From the NCBI GenBank assembly GCA_019456305.1, contig VRUD01000042.1, positions 2,669 to 36,281 on the forward strand: a stretch of 33,613 bases of DNA. The letters are read 5' to 3'. The notes below the pieces were generated by a model. It saw only the letters and a list, made by a program, of their open reading frames with translations, had not been told where the DNA came from and made no database searches. Below, one piece after another: positions 7,973-15,251 of the stretch. A program made the position numbers and the translations under genes. Every line of letters starts with the position of its first letter. Within the stretch, counting starts at the first letter, position 1. This stretch comes from Cytophagales bacterium. Its GTDB lineage: Bacteria > Bacteroidota > Bacteroidia > Cytophagales > VRUD01.

Positions 7973-8020
7973 GGCAGCGGCAGTTGGCAGTCCTGCCTCC
8001 TGCTGCTGCCGCTGCCAACT
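7973..8020. terminator. GC-rich inverted repeat between convergent genes
   Basis: GGCAGCGGCAG (7973-7983) pairs exactly with CTGCCGCTGCC (8006-8016), and AGTTGGCAG (7982-7990) with CTGCCAACT (8012-8020), so two alternative stems are possible. It lies between the anti-sigma gene and the convergent FKBP gene and is a likely two-way terminator. Its CAGTTGGCAG core recurs in related form at 5492-5571 and 19609-19637. Confidence 0.55.
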
Positions 8021-8115
8021 CTAACTTTCGGAAACCTGTCTCCCTTATTTGGTATAATGCCGCTCTTTCAGGATTCGCTCGTATATCATGAGTACTCGGG
8101 ATTACGGTGTCATAT

Positions 8116-8910
8116 TCATTTAACGCCAACCAATTCCACATCAAAGATAAGCGTAGCGTTTGCAGGGATTTTTCCCGTAGCTCTGCTCCCATATCCCAGA
8201 TCAGGAGGAATGATCAAACGGGTTTTTCCTCCCACTTTTAACAGCGCTATACCTTCATCCCATCCTTTGATCACCTGTCCTACGCCTAATGGAAATTCAA
8301 TTGGTTGGCCTCTTTCTACTGAGGAATCAAAGATAGTGTTGTCGGTTAAATATCCTGTATAGTGAACCAGGACGATCTTTCCTGCCCCTGCCTGCTTGCC
8401 TTTTCCTTCCTTCACAACGATATATTTCAAGCCGCTTTTGGTAGTTATTGTATCTTTGCCAGTCACCTCAAATGGTTTTGGAATAATTCTTTCTGTGATC
8501 TTCAGCAATTCAACATCAAAGATCAATATTGAATTGGGAGGAATTTTCCCCGCAGCCCTGCTGCCATAACCCAATTCAGGGGGAATCGTAAACGTGGCTT
8601 TATCTCCCACCTTCAGCAAGGCAATTCCTTCGTCCCAGCCTACAATCACCTGCCCGATACCCAGTGTAAAAGTAAATGGCTGCCCTCTTTTTACCGAGCT
8701 GTCAAAGATAGTACTATCGGTAAGCTTACCGGTATAATGTACGGTTACCCTATCGCCCTTTTGAGGCTTTTTACCTAACCCTTTTTGAGTAATTACATAC
8801 TTCAATCCTGAAGCTGTTGTAATGGCATTATCTTCCTGCTTTGTTTGAGAATTGCAGGATTGAGCCGAAAATAATAATACGGCTCCGAGTGTGTAGATGA
8901 AGTTTTCCAT
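8116..8910 (-). CDS. Exported double-domain FKBP-type peptidyl-prolyl isomerase
   Basis: The 264 residues start with a short hydrophobic leader with a Cys (LGAVLLFSAQSC), which could be a weak lipobox. Two complete FKBP domains follow (about 35-137 and 155-264). Each has VHYTG, FDSSV, GQPxxFxLGxGQVIxGWDEG, LLKVGxK, IPPxLGYGSRAxGKIP and a final FDVEL, so both active sites look intact. They are clearly copies of one another. Role: cis-trans isomerisation of prolyl bonds in the periplasm or at a membrane surface. Most bacterial FKBPs have one catalytic domain; tandem ones are less common. It faces the anti-sigma gene across the inverted repeat. The upstream side is the cassette-like stretch. Confidence 0.92.
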   Translation of the reverse strand: MENFIYTLGAVLLFSAQSCNSQTKQEDNAITTASGLKYVITQKGLGKKPQKGDRVTVHYTGKLTDSTIFDSSVKRGQPFTFTLGIGQVIVGWDEGIALLKVGDKATFTIPPELGYGSRAAGKIPPNSILIFDVELLKITERIIPKPFEVTGKDTITTKSGLKYIVVKEGKGKQAGAGKIVLVHYTGYLTDNTIFDSSVERGQPIEFPLGVGQVIKGWDEGIALLKVGGKTRLIIPPDLGYGSRATGKIPANATLIFDVELVGVK

Positions 8911-8980
8911 GAGTTTTTAATAGTTTATGGTTAATTGTGAATTGTTATTCTTTTGTATTAATTAGGGTTATGGATTAATT

Positions 8981-9054
8981 AGTTAACGGCTCCGGCTAAA
9001 ATGTCGTGCAACGGTTAGGTTGGTTGGGTATGCATTTTAGCCATTGTTAGGCAC
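8981..9054. repeat. attC-like palindromic site A
   Basis: An inner stem GGCTAAAATG (8994-9003) pairs exactly with CATTTTAGCC (9033-9042). Outside it TTAAC (8983-8987) faces GTTAG (9046-9050), with unequal unpaired spacers of 6 and 3 bases. The right end GTTAGGC (9046-9052) matches the integron attC core GTTRRRY; the left 7-mer AGTTAAC fits RYYYAAC at all but one position. Total length 74 bases. It sits just beyond the 3' end of the VOC gene. No integron integrase gene is intact in the window. Confidence 0.45.
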
Positions 9055-9057
9055 TGG

Positions 9058-9417
9058 CTATTTTCCGTATTTGGGTTGATATAATTGCAAATAGAAATCT
9101 CCAGGAACTTTGAAGAAAGTAACAAACCCGTATCCGTGGTCTTCAATTTCGCCTTTAAATTCCACTCCTTTGCTTTTCAATTCCTTTACCGTTTCTTCGA
9201 TATTATCACAATAAAACGAAATGTTGTGGGTTCCAGAAGGTGCTCCTTCCACTCCGCTTTCGTCAGCAGGGTGAACCCCCATATCTCCTTCGGGAACATT
9301 GAAAATCAGCCATCCGTCTCCAATATCGGTTGCCTTGAATCTGATCTTGTCCCGTAGAAACTCGCGTAACTCTTTGTCCGCAGAACTGTAAAACATTGTG
9401 TGAACTCCTTTTATCAT
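9058..9417 (-). CDS. VOC superfamily (glyoxalase/dioxygenase-like) protein
   Basis: The 119 residues have the two beta-alpha-beta-beta-beta modules of the VOC fold. Module 1 begins IKGVHTMFYSS and ends GDMGVHPADE; module 2 begins GTHNISFYCDNIEETVKELKSKGVEF and ends FYLQLYQP. His near the start of each module would supply two metal ligands; at the end of module 2 there is Gln rather than the usual Glu, so metal use is uncertain. Related small proteins include glyoxalase I and antibiotic-binding proteins; the substrate cannot be told. It stands alone between two inverted 9-mers, GTTAGGCAC (9046-9054) and GTGCCTAAC, like a single-gene cassette. Confidence 0.85.
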   Translation of the reverse strand: MIKGVHTMFYSSADKELREFLRDKIRFKATDIGDGWLIFNVPEGDMGVHPADESGVEGAPSGTHNISFYCDNIEETVKELKSKGVEFKGEIEDHGYGFVTFFKVPGDFYLQLYQPKYGK

Positions 9418-9461
9418 TTTCTTGTGTTTTTTGTTTGTTAATTTAGTTTTGGTTTTTGCTT

Positions 9462-9702
9462 GTGCCTAACGGTAAGAGTAAAAAACGTGCAACCCCGTTT
9501 ATTAAAAGCTCTAAAGTAGCAATTTCTGCGCTGGTCTCTAAACCACCTAAGCTTTTTAATAAGTATTAAAGTTTCGATTACTTAATGCGAGAATGCAGCT
9601 CGCAAATTTGCATAAAACTACAAGCAGAAATTGCGGGAAATTAGCTACCTACCTCACAGAAAAGCAATTTTTTCGCATGTTTTTTTACACAGTGTTACCG
9701 CT
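9462..9702. repeat. Complex palindromic region (site B) between VOC and HigA genes
   Basis: This gene-free stretch holds GCCTAAC (9464-9470), an exact RYYYAAC core. Paired arms are CGGTAA (9470-9475) with TTACCG (9695-9700), TTATTAAAAGCT (9499-9510) with AGCTTTTTAATAA (9550-9562), GCAATTTCTGC (9519-9529) with GCAGAAATTGC (9624-9634), and GCGAG with CTCGC (9587-9603). The second and third pairs cross, so they are mutually exclusive or form a pseudoknot. No open frame of any length is convincing. Confidence 0.55.
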
Positions 9703-9715
9703 ATGTGCCTTTTCT

Positions 9716-10024
9716 TTATATATCTACACTAAGTCTTAGATGTCCGCCAAGCCCTTCACGAATTATTCTCATAATTGTAGAAAGACGAATGTCGGAAGCA
9801 TCATTTTCAATTCGTGAAATATAGGTCTTTGTTGTCCCACACTTTTTAGCAAGTTGCTCTTGAGTTAGGTTTTGTCCTTTGCGAAGTTCCTGAAGTATAA
9901 CACCAAGTTTGAAAGCTTCAAATCCTTCTTCAAATTTTTCTCTTTTTACTGTCCCACGTTTTCCATATTGCTTGTCCAAATGGTCAGCAAATGAAGTAAG
10001 GTTGTTATTTGCTTTTTTTTTCAT
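9716..10024 (-). CDS. higA: HigA-like XRE-family antitoxin
   Basis: The 102 residues have a helical N-terminus (TSFADHLDKQYGKRGTVKREKFEEGFEAFKLG) and a Cro/C1-type helix-turn-helix at about 45-95. The recognition-helix region reads LTQEQLAKKCGTTKTYISRIENDASDIRLSTIMRI. Such proteins neutralise HigB toxins and repress their own operon. It follows the toxin gene with a 20-base overlap, the toxin-first order that marks the HigBA class. Confidence 0.87.
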   Translation of the reverse strand: MKKKANNNLTSFADHLDKQYGKRGTVKREKFEEGFEAFKLGVILQELRKGQNLTQEQLAKKCGTTKTYISRIENDASDIRLSTIMRIIREGLGGHLRLSVDI

Positions 10025-10358
10025 TGAAATATTGTTTTTTAAGTTTTTCTGCTTGTTTAATTTCGTTCTTAGGAGTCTTTTGAGATTTCTTTTGAAATCC
10101 GTTTAGAAGCACTACAAGTTGCCCTTTGTCAAAGAAGCTAAAAACTCTATAGATGTCTGAACCAAATTCAACTCTAATCTCATAGATTCCTATTGAACCT
10201 TCTATGTGTTTGAAATATTTAACAGGAATTTGGTCTAGGGTCGCTATTAATTTTAGTGTCCAGTTGAACTTTTTCTTGACTTTTGGCTTAAGTGTTGCAA
10301 AAAAGTCGAGATAATAGTATTTGTAGTAGAAAATGTTCCTGATAAATTTTTCTTCCAC
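10005..10358 (-). CDS. higB: HigB-like toxin (RelE superfamily, Gp49-like)
   Basis: The 117 residues include the phage-derived Gp49/HigB pattern: LKPKVKKKFNWTLKLIATLD, KYFKHIEGSIGIYEIRVEFG, DIYRVFSFFDKGQLVVLLNGF and QKKSQKTPKNEIKQAEKLKKQY. The Arg and Tyr/Phe positions in the strands are those used for mRNA cutting in related toxins. The start is GTG at 10358, with no in-frame ATG nearby. A near-perfect promoter (TTTG-N20-TAACTTTG) ends only 4 bases before it, so the message is probably leaderless. Inverted 9-mers GTTACCGCT (9694-9702) and AGCGGTAAC (10437-10445) bracket the whole module. Confidence 0.87.
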   Translation of the reverse strand: MEEKFIRNIFYYKYYYLDFFATLKPKVKKKFNWTLKLIATLDQIPVKYFKHIEGSIGIYEIRVEFGSDIYRVFSFFDKGQLVVLLNGFQKKSQKTPKNEIKQAEKLKKQYFNEKKSK

Positions 10359-10362
10359 GCCA

Positions 10363-10394
10363 CAAAGTTAGCTATTTAGATAACATTCTCCAAA
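10363..10394 (-). promoter_or_regulatory. HigBA promoter (TTTG-N20-TAACTTTG)
   Basis: On the minus strand TTTG (10394-10391) is followed after 20 bases by TAACTTTG (10370-10363), an excellent match to the phylum's -33/-7 consensus. The -7 box ends 4 bases before the GTG start. Confidence 0.75.
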
Positions 10395-10430
10395 TTTACG
10401 AGGACAATTTTTTATAAAATAGTGATTTTT

Positions 10431-10446
10431 GGCATTAGCGGTAACG
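10431..10446. repeat. Boundary repeat (site C) distal to higB
   Basis: GGCATTAGCGGTAAC (10431-10445) is the inverted counterpart of GTTACCGCTATGTGCC at 9694-9709, with a perfect 9-base core and two extra bases in the left copy. Together they enclose HigBA and its promoter. The remaining gap to 10481 shows nothing else. Confidence 0.5.
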
Positions 10447-10481
10447 TATGTGCAAAAGATATTCGTTTATTTCGCCTTTAT

Positions 10482-10552
10482 ATATTTTTAAAACACACCC
10501 CTTGCCCCTCTTGATAGAGGGGAATGTATGGTGTAATTTTTAGAGATGCCCT
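10482..10552. repeat. Dispersed palindromic element, copy 3 (left arm missing)
   Basis: This copy keeps the nested hairpin and the right arm ending GAGATGCCCT at 10552 but lacks the first ~25 bases, including the left arm. Its right end abuts the stop codon of the NrnA-like gene (10553-10555). One base in the right arm differs from the full copies (GTAATTTTT rather than GTAGTTTTT). Confidence 0.85.
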
Positions 10553-11569
10553 TCAGGCAACCAACTGCTCTTTATAATCAGCTAACAGATCAACAAATTT
10601 TTTAATAGTGTCATCAAATGAGAGCTGAGATTTGCCCCCGGCAGCATTGGTGTGTCCTCCACCGTCAAAATGCTTTCTTGCCAGGTCATTTGCAGAAAAA
10701 TCACCCACAGAGCGGAACGAGAGCCGGACCTCTTTTTTCCTTTCAGTGATCAAGGCGCCAAACACGATCCCTTTGATAGAGAGCGCATAATTTACCAATC
10801 CTTCTGTATCACCTGTTTTGACATTATATTCTTTCATCTCTGCTGCGTTAATGGAAATATAAGCGGTACTGTATTTTTTCAGCACCACAAGCTTGTCTTT
10901 TAATGCATAGCCCAAAAATCTCAAGCGTTTTTCTGAATAGTTATCATAGATAAGTTTATGAACCTTTGTAATATTGATACCAATATCTATTAACTCTGCT
11001 ATGATCATATGAACCGCCTTAGAAGTGCTTGGATACCTGAATGAACCTGTATCTGTCATAATGCCGGCATAGAGACATTCACCAATATTGGTGCTAATGA
11101 GATTTTTATCACCAAAAAATTTAATAAGTTCAAAGACCAGTTCCGCTGTGGCTGAAGCTTTGTCATCCCATACCTGCAGGTCTGGAAATTTTTCAGGTTC
11201 AAGATGATGGTCTATTAGTATTTTTTTCCCCTTGACATTTCTAAGCATTTCTCCCATTTCATTGATACGATTCAAAGAAGAAAAGTCAAGGCAAAAGATA
11301 ATATCAACGCTTTCTAACAGGCTTTGTATTTTGCTTTTTGTTTTATCATTATAAATAAGTACCTCTTTACTCCCTTGCATCCATTCCAGAAAGTCAGGAA
11401 AGTCAGAAGGTGAAATTACCTTGATCTGGTGCCTTTTTTTTTGCAAATAATTTGATAATGCAAGCGCTGAACCAAGCGCATCAGCATCAGGGTTATGATG
11501 GATTATGATAGCAATATTTTTGGGCTGGCTTAATAATTGCCTTATAGTAGAAAAATCTTTCATATACAC
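10553..11569 (-). CDS. nrnA: DHH/DHHA1 phosphoesterase, NrnA-like oligoribonuclease/pAp phosphatase
   Basis: The 338 residues carry the DHH motifs: IIHHNPDADALGSALAL (about 22-38), DFSSLNR (about 95-101) and DHHLEPEKF (about 119-127). An AGIMTDTGSFRYPST segment follows, and the DHHA1 glycine-rich motif HFDGGGHTNAAGG near 300. These bind two Mn ions and the substrate. The family degrades 2-5 nt RNA leftovers and pAp, replacing Orn in bacteria that lack it. The start at 11569 gives MYMKDFST; Met3 at 11563 is equally possible. The stop codon is flush with a truncated palindromic element. No operon partner is evident. Confidence 0.9.
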   Translation of the reverse strand: MYMKDFSTIRQLLSQPKNIAIIIHHNPDADALGSALALSNYLQKKRHQIKVISPSDFPDFLEWMQGSKEVLIYNDKTKSKIQSLLESVDIIFCLDFSSLNRINEMGEMLRNVKGKKILIDHHLEPEKFPDLQVWDDKASATAELVFELIKFFGDKNLISTNIGECLYAGIMTDTGSFRYPSTSKAVHMIIAELIDIGINITKVHKLIYDNYSEKRLRFLGYALKDKLVVLKKYSTAYISINAAEMKEYNVKTGDTEGLVNYALSIKGIVFGALITERKKEVRLSFRSVGDFSANDLARKHFDGGGHTNAAGGKSQLSFDDTIKKFVDLLADYKEQLVA

Positions 11570-11885
11570 TAAAAATAGTTGGTTTTTAGTTTTTAGTTAT
11601 TGGTTATGGTTTGATAGTTTCTGGTTATAGTTTTTTAGTTTGCAGTTCCGGGCTTTATACCATAAGATGGACAAACCAATAAACCCCGTTAGACAAAAAC
11701 ACTAAAAGCAATTGCCCCTCGCCAACAAAGGCATATCTAACGGGGTAAACTAAAACTAATACAGGAAAAAATTTTGCAAAGGTGGAAATATTTTGAAAAA
11801 AATCAAAGAATATATAATATATTTCAAGGTTACACTTAATTGTCTCTTAACAGACACTATTGCTAATAACACTTAAATACCGGAA
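11570..11885. other. Intergenic region with simple repeats and one hairpin
   Basis: Between the NrnA-like and DsbD-operon promoters, 11584-11640 is a degenerate TTTTTAGTTTTTAGTTATTGG-like low-complexity tract. CCCCGTTAGA (11684-11693) pairs perfectly with TCTAACGGGG (11736-11745) around a 42-base loop. No open frame or RNA gene is convincing. The hairpin may be a small dispersed repeat. Confidence 0.5.
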
Positions 11886-11916
11886 TTGTTTACCTTATTG
11901 ATTTGTTTTAACTTTG
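11886..11916 (+). promoter_or_regulatory. DsbD-operon promoter (TTG-N20-TAACTTTG)
   Basis: TTG (11886-11888), 20 bases, then TAACTTTG (11909-11916) is a full match to the Bacteroidota -33/-7 pattern. Transcription would start near 11922, about 60 bases before the preferred ATG at 11984 and before the upstream in-frame ATG at 11933. Confidence 0.7.
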
Positions 11917-11983
11917 TTTTTTGGATTGAAATTTGTTTATTTTAAATATAGTGCTTATTATTACGTGCTTTTTTATGACAGTT

Positions 11984-12466
11984 ATGAAAATTTTATTACC
12001 ATTTTTTTATATAATATTTATTCCACTATTTGCATGGGCACAATCAGAGAAAGAGCTTATGCATTTGACGAATTGGGAATTTAATTTTTCTAAATCAATA
12101 GATGAAGTAAAAGCAGGTGATGAGATAGACCTGGTTATTAGTGTTTTAATAGATGATGATTGGTTCCTGTATTCTTCTGATTTTGATCCTGACCTTGGTC
12201 CTATGCCTGCCGAGTTTCACTTTGAAGAAAATGATTCTTATGAATTGGTTGATAGCACTAAAGCGGTGAATTCTAAAAAGAAATATGATGAAATGTGGGA
12301 AGGTGATTATACTTATTTTAAGCATAATGGTGAATTCAGGCAGACTATTAAAGTGCTAAAAGAAACGCTAAGCGTTAAAGGATCTCAGACTTACCAGCTT
12401 TGCTCAGAAATAGACGGGAGTTGTATTCCTTTTGAGGCGGAATTTGTATTTCAATTTAAAAAATAA
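11984..12466 (+). CDS. Stand-alone nDsbD-like periplasmic domain protein 1
   Basis: I choose the ATG at 11984 because it gives a normal signal peptide (MKILLPFFYIIFIPLFAWAQ); the frame is also open from an ATG at 11933. The mature part resembles the N-terminal domain of DsbD (DsbD_N, thiol-disulfide corrector): WEFNFSKSIDEVKAGDEIDL, DDDWFLYSSDFDPDLGPMP, KKKYDEMWEGDYTYF, and a Cys pair C-x6-C in CSEIDGSCIPF. That domain takes electrons from the DsbD membrane part and passes them to periplasmic partners. The next gene is a close paralogue and the DsbD membrane protein follows, so the three form an operon. Confidence 0.85.
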   Translation: MKILLPFFYIIFIPLFAWAQSEKELMHLTNWEFNFSKSIDEVKAGDEIDLVISVLIDDDWFLYSSDFDPDLGPMPAEFHFEENDSYELVDSTKAVNSKKKYDEMWEGDYTYFKHNGEFRQTIKVLKETLSVKGSQTYQLCSEIDGSCIPFEAEFVFQFKK

Positions 12467-12482
12467 AAAAATATTATACAAT

Positions 12483-13163
12483 ATGAGGGTTTTAATATTA
12501 GTTTTTAGTTTACTTTTTTATTCAATTTTTGCACTTCCACAGATATTGAAACCGGCAACCTGGGATGACCCTGTACTCTCAAAACAAGATATCAAAGTGG
12601 GAGATGTAGTTGATATTATCTTCCGCGTTACAATTGATGGTAACTGGTACCTGTACTCTACTGACTTTGATCCCGATCTTGGCCCGATGGTCACCACTTT
12701 TATTTTTGATGCTGATAAGAATGATTCATACAAACTTGTAGGAGGTATTAAAGCCATTGGTTCCAAAAAGAAATATGATGAAATCTGGCATGGAGATTAT
12801 ACCTATTTTTACAATAAGGCAGAGTTTCGCCAGACTATTAAGGTTTTGAAACAGGTACTAATAATTAATGGCGCCTATGAGTACCAGGTTTGTACGGATG
12901 TTGATGGCAAGTGTATTCCTTTTGATGATGAATTTACTTATGATAAAATTATAGTTCTAACAATTGATGCTATGAATATTTTAGAAAATGAAACACAAAA
13001 ATTTAAAAGCACAGATATTGAATTTATATCTGTTAGCGGAGAGACAGCCACCGGGAAAGACGGTGCAGACTATATTCAAGTCAAGGATTGGTGGTACAAA
13101 GTACCTGCCGGAAATAGTATTAATTTTTATAGGAAATACATTAATCTGGGAGGCGTAAAATGA
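12483..13163 (+). CDS. Stand-alone nDsbD-like periplasmic domain protein 2, with C-terminal extension
   Basis: The preferred start is 12483 (signal peptide MRVLILVFSLLFYSIFALPQ); the frame is also open from 12432, which would overlap the preceding gene. Residues up to about 150 are a paralogue of the preceding protein: shared DFDPDLGPM, SKKKYDE, W.GDYTYF, EFRQTIKVLK and a C-x6-C pair in CTDVDGKCIPFDDEF. About 70 further residues (from IDAMNILENE to INLGGVK) match nothing I recognise. Its TGA overlaps the ATG of dsbD (ATGA at 13160-13163), so translation is coupled. It is a second candidate electron acceptor of DsbD. Confidence 0.85.
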   Translation: MRVLILVFSLLFYSIFALPQILKPATWDDPVLSKQDIKVGDVVDIIFRVTIDGNWYLYSTDFDPDLGPMVTTFIFDADKNDSYKLVGGIKAIGSKKKYDEIWHGDYTYFYNKAEFRQTIKVLKQVLIINGAYEYQVCTDVDGKCIPFDDEFTYDKIIVLTIDAMNILENETQKFKSTDIEFISVSGETATGKDGADYIQVKDWWYKVPAGNSINFYRKYINLGGVK

Positions 13164-15196
13164 GATATAAAAAATCTTTAATAATTTTGAAATTCCGATA
13201 CACGATATTACTTATTTTTTTGTTTGTAGTGAGGGTGCATGCGGCACATCCCGATTCTATCGGGACCCTTTCAATACAAGGTAATGAAATCAATTCGGAT
13301 GATGCTATAGAATTACTTGATCTTGTCTTAACAGAAAAGGATTACCGGGATGCCGTTAGTTTACTTGAACGTACAGAAAACGCTGAAGTATTAATACATA
13401 ATCAGGATATACGGCAAAAAGTTGCTAACCTGGCTGAATTATACATGCAATCTACACCGGAATGGGCGGTAGATGTTACTCTTCCTGATGATAAAACAAT
13501 AGTCTCCAATGATGGTGTGAAAGATACACAAATTGAAACGTATGGTGGTGGAAGCAGTTATGGTTTAAATACCGGAGCACGGGAAGAAGCTGAAAAGGAA
13601 AGCATGGTAACCAAGATATTAAAAAAAGGAAGTGATATGATAACCAAAAGAGAAGATGTTCATAAACCCTATTCTCTTTTGGGATTTATGCTTTTAGCCT
13701 TTGTGGCTGGCCTTGTGGCGCTTCTCACTCCCTGCGTATTTCCTATGATCCCTATGACCGTGACATTTTTTTCAACAGACAGCGGAGGGAAGAGAAAGGG
13801 CGCTGTTAAAATTGCTATCTTTTATGGCTTATCAATAATTTTTATATATACATTTATTGGAATAATAGTTGCCGTCCTTTTTGGCCCTGCTGCTGCGAAC
13901 TTTCTAAGTACGCATTGGCTGCCCAATGTTTTGTTTTTTCTTGTTTTTGTAATATTTGGGCTTTCTTTTTTAGGGATGTTTGAAATTACCCTGCCAAACT
14001 GGCTAATCAACAAAGCAGATACTCAGGCAGATAAAGGCGGCATTTATGGTGCATTCTTTTTAGCCTTTACATTAGTATTGGTCTCTTTTTCATGTACAGG
14101 CCCTATTGTTGGCGCTATTTTAGTAGAATCGGCAGGCGGCCAGCTTTTGAAGCCAACATTGGGAATGTTCTCCTTTTCATTGGCTTTTGCCATACCTTTT
14201 TCGTTGTTTGCAATATTCCCCTCCTGGCTGAGGTCATTACCCAAGTCGGGAGGTTGGCTGAACTCCGTTAAAGTGGTTTTAGGATTTTTAGAGTTAGCGT
14301 TGGCGCTTAAATTTTTAAGTATAGCCGATCAGGTTTATCATTGGGGTATCTTAGACAGGGAAGTTTACCTGGCTTTAGCAATAGTAATTTTTACGGTAAT
14401 GGGGTTTTACATATTGGGGAAAATAAGATTACCCAACGATAGTGAAGTTAAAGTTATAAGTGTTTCCCGGTTAGTACTCTCACTAATTACTTTTTCATTT
14501 GTTATCTATTTAGTTCCTGGTATGTTTGGCGCTCCTCTCAAAGCTTTATCAGGTTATTTGCCTCCCATCACTTCACATGATTTTGGATTACCGGAGATTA
14601 TCCGGCAAAATGCTGTTGCGTATTCCGGGCAATCTGATGTAGGTAATGTCTGTGACAAACCAATACATTCAGACGATCTGCATATGCCCCATGGCTTAAA
14701 AGGTTATTTTGATTTCCAACAAGGCCTGGCGTGTGCCAAAAAATTAGAAAAACCGGTTTTTATTGATTTTACGGGTCACGGTTGTGTAAATTGCCGTGAG
14801 ATGGAGTCTAATGTTTGGGCACAACCTGAAGTTCTTAAAAGACTTAAAAATGATTATGTTATAATCTCTCTTTATGTAGATGATAAAAAAGAACTAGATG
14901 AATCATTGTGGTATACCTCAGATAAGATACATTTTGCGACTAAATACAATCTCCCCACAGCAATAGAAAGCCCAAATTATGATGATAAGGTTAAAAAAAC
15001 CATGGGAAAACAGAATGCAAATCTTCAGATCATTATGTTCAATAATAATGCCCAGCCTTACTACTTGCTTTTAGATCACAATGGGACAAAATTGGCAGAG
15101 CCAAAGACATACGACAAGGAATGGAAAAATTTCGTTGAATTCCTTGACGAAGGTAAAAAAGCCTATGAAAATAATCATCTGTTAAGCTCGTTGTAA
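13160..15196 (+). CDS. dsbD: DsbD-type thiol:disulfide interchange protein without its own N-terminal domain
   Basis: The 678 residues comprise an export signal (about 1-29) and a ~140-residue soluble stretch that is not nDsbD-like and has no Cys pair. A membrane core of about eight helices follows, with Cys in LLTPCVFPMIPMT (about C191) and in SFSCTGPIVGA (about C311). The C-terminal thioredoxin domain has active site C-V-N-C (about 541-544, FTGHGCVNCREMESNVW). The membrane cysteines carry electrons from cytoplasmic thioredoxin to the C-terminal domain and on to nDsbD. Here nDsbD appears to be supplied by the two small proteins just upstream, an arrangement unlike the single three-domain DsbD of E. 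coli. Start is fixed by the ATGA overlap. Confidence 0.92.
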   Translation: MRYKKSLIILKFRYTILLIFLFVVRVHAAHPDSIGTLSIQGNEINSDDAIELLDLVLTEKDYRDAVSLLERTENAEVLIHNQDIRQKVANLAELYMQSTPEWAVDVTLPDDKTIVSNDGVKDTQIETYGGGSSYGLNTGAREEAEKESMVTKILKKGSDMITKREDVHKPYSLLGFMLLAFVAGLVALLTPCVFPMIPMTVTFFSTDSGGKRKGAVKIAIFYGLSIIFIYTFIGIIVAVLFGPAAANFLSTHWLPNVLFFLVFVIFGLSFLGMFEITLPNWLINKADTQADKGGIYGAFFLAFTLVLVSFSCTGPIVGAILVESAGGQLLKPTLGMFSFSLAFAIPFSLFAIFPSWLRSLPKSGGWLNSVKVVLGFLELALALKFLSIADQVYHWGILDREVYLALAIVIFTVMGFYILGKIRLPNDSEVKVISVSRLVLSLITFSFVIYLVPGMFGAPLKALSGYLPPITSHDFGLPEIIRQNAVAYSGQSDVGNVCDKPIHSDDLHMPHGLKGYFDFQQGLACAKKLEKPVFIDFTGHGCVNCREMESNVWAQPEVLKRLKNDYVIISLYVDDKKELDESLWYTSDKIHFATKYNLPTAIESPNYDDKVKKTMGKQNANLQIIMFNNNAQPYYLLLDHNGTKLAEPKTYDKEWKNFVEFLDEGKKAYENNHLLSSL

Positions 15197-15251
15197 TCAA
15201 CAAATAAAAAACACAACTCTAAACCTAAACCCACAACCTTTAAAAACAATT

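Noticed and set aside
7938-8192. 84-codon minus-strand frame over the GC-rich inverted repeat
   Set aside because: Its Ala-rich part is just the hairpin translated, and it overlaps the FKBP gene in another frame.
11684-11745. attC-like pair GTTAGAC...ATCTAAC
   Set aside because: The order is GTT first and AAC second, the reverse of an attC site, and the stem is a plain 10-base hairpin next to core genes.
11933-11983. Upstream ATG of the first nDsbD-like gene as true start
   Set aside because: The ATG at 11984 begins a standard signal peptide; the longer form would place a second hydrophobic stretch before it.
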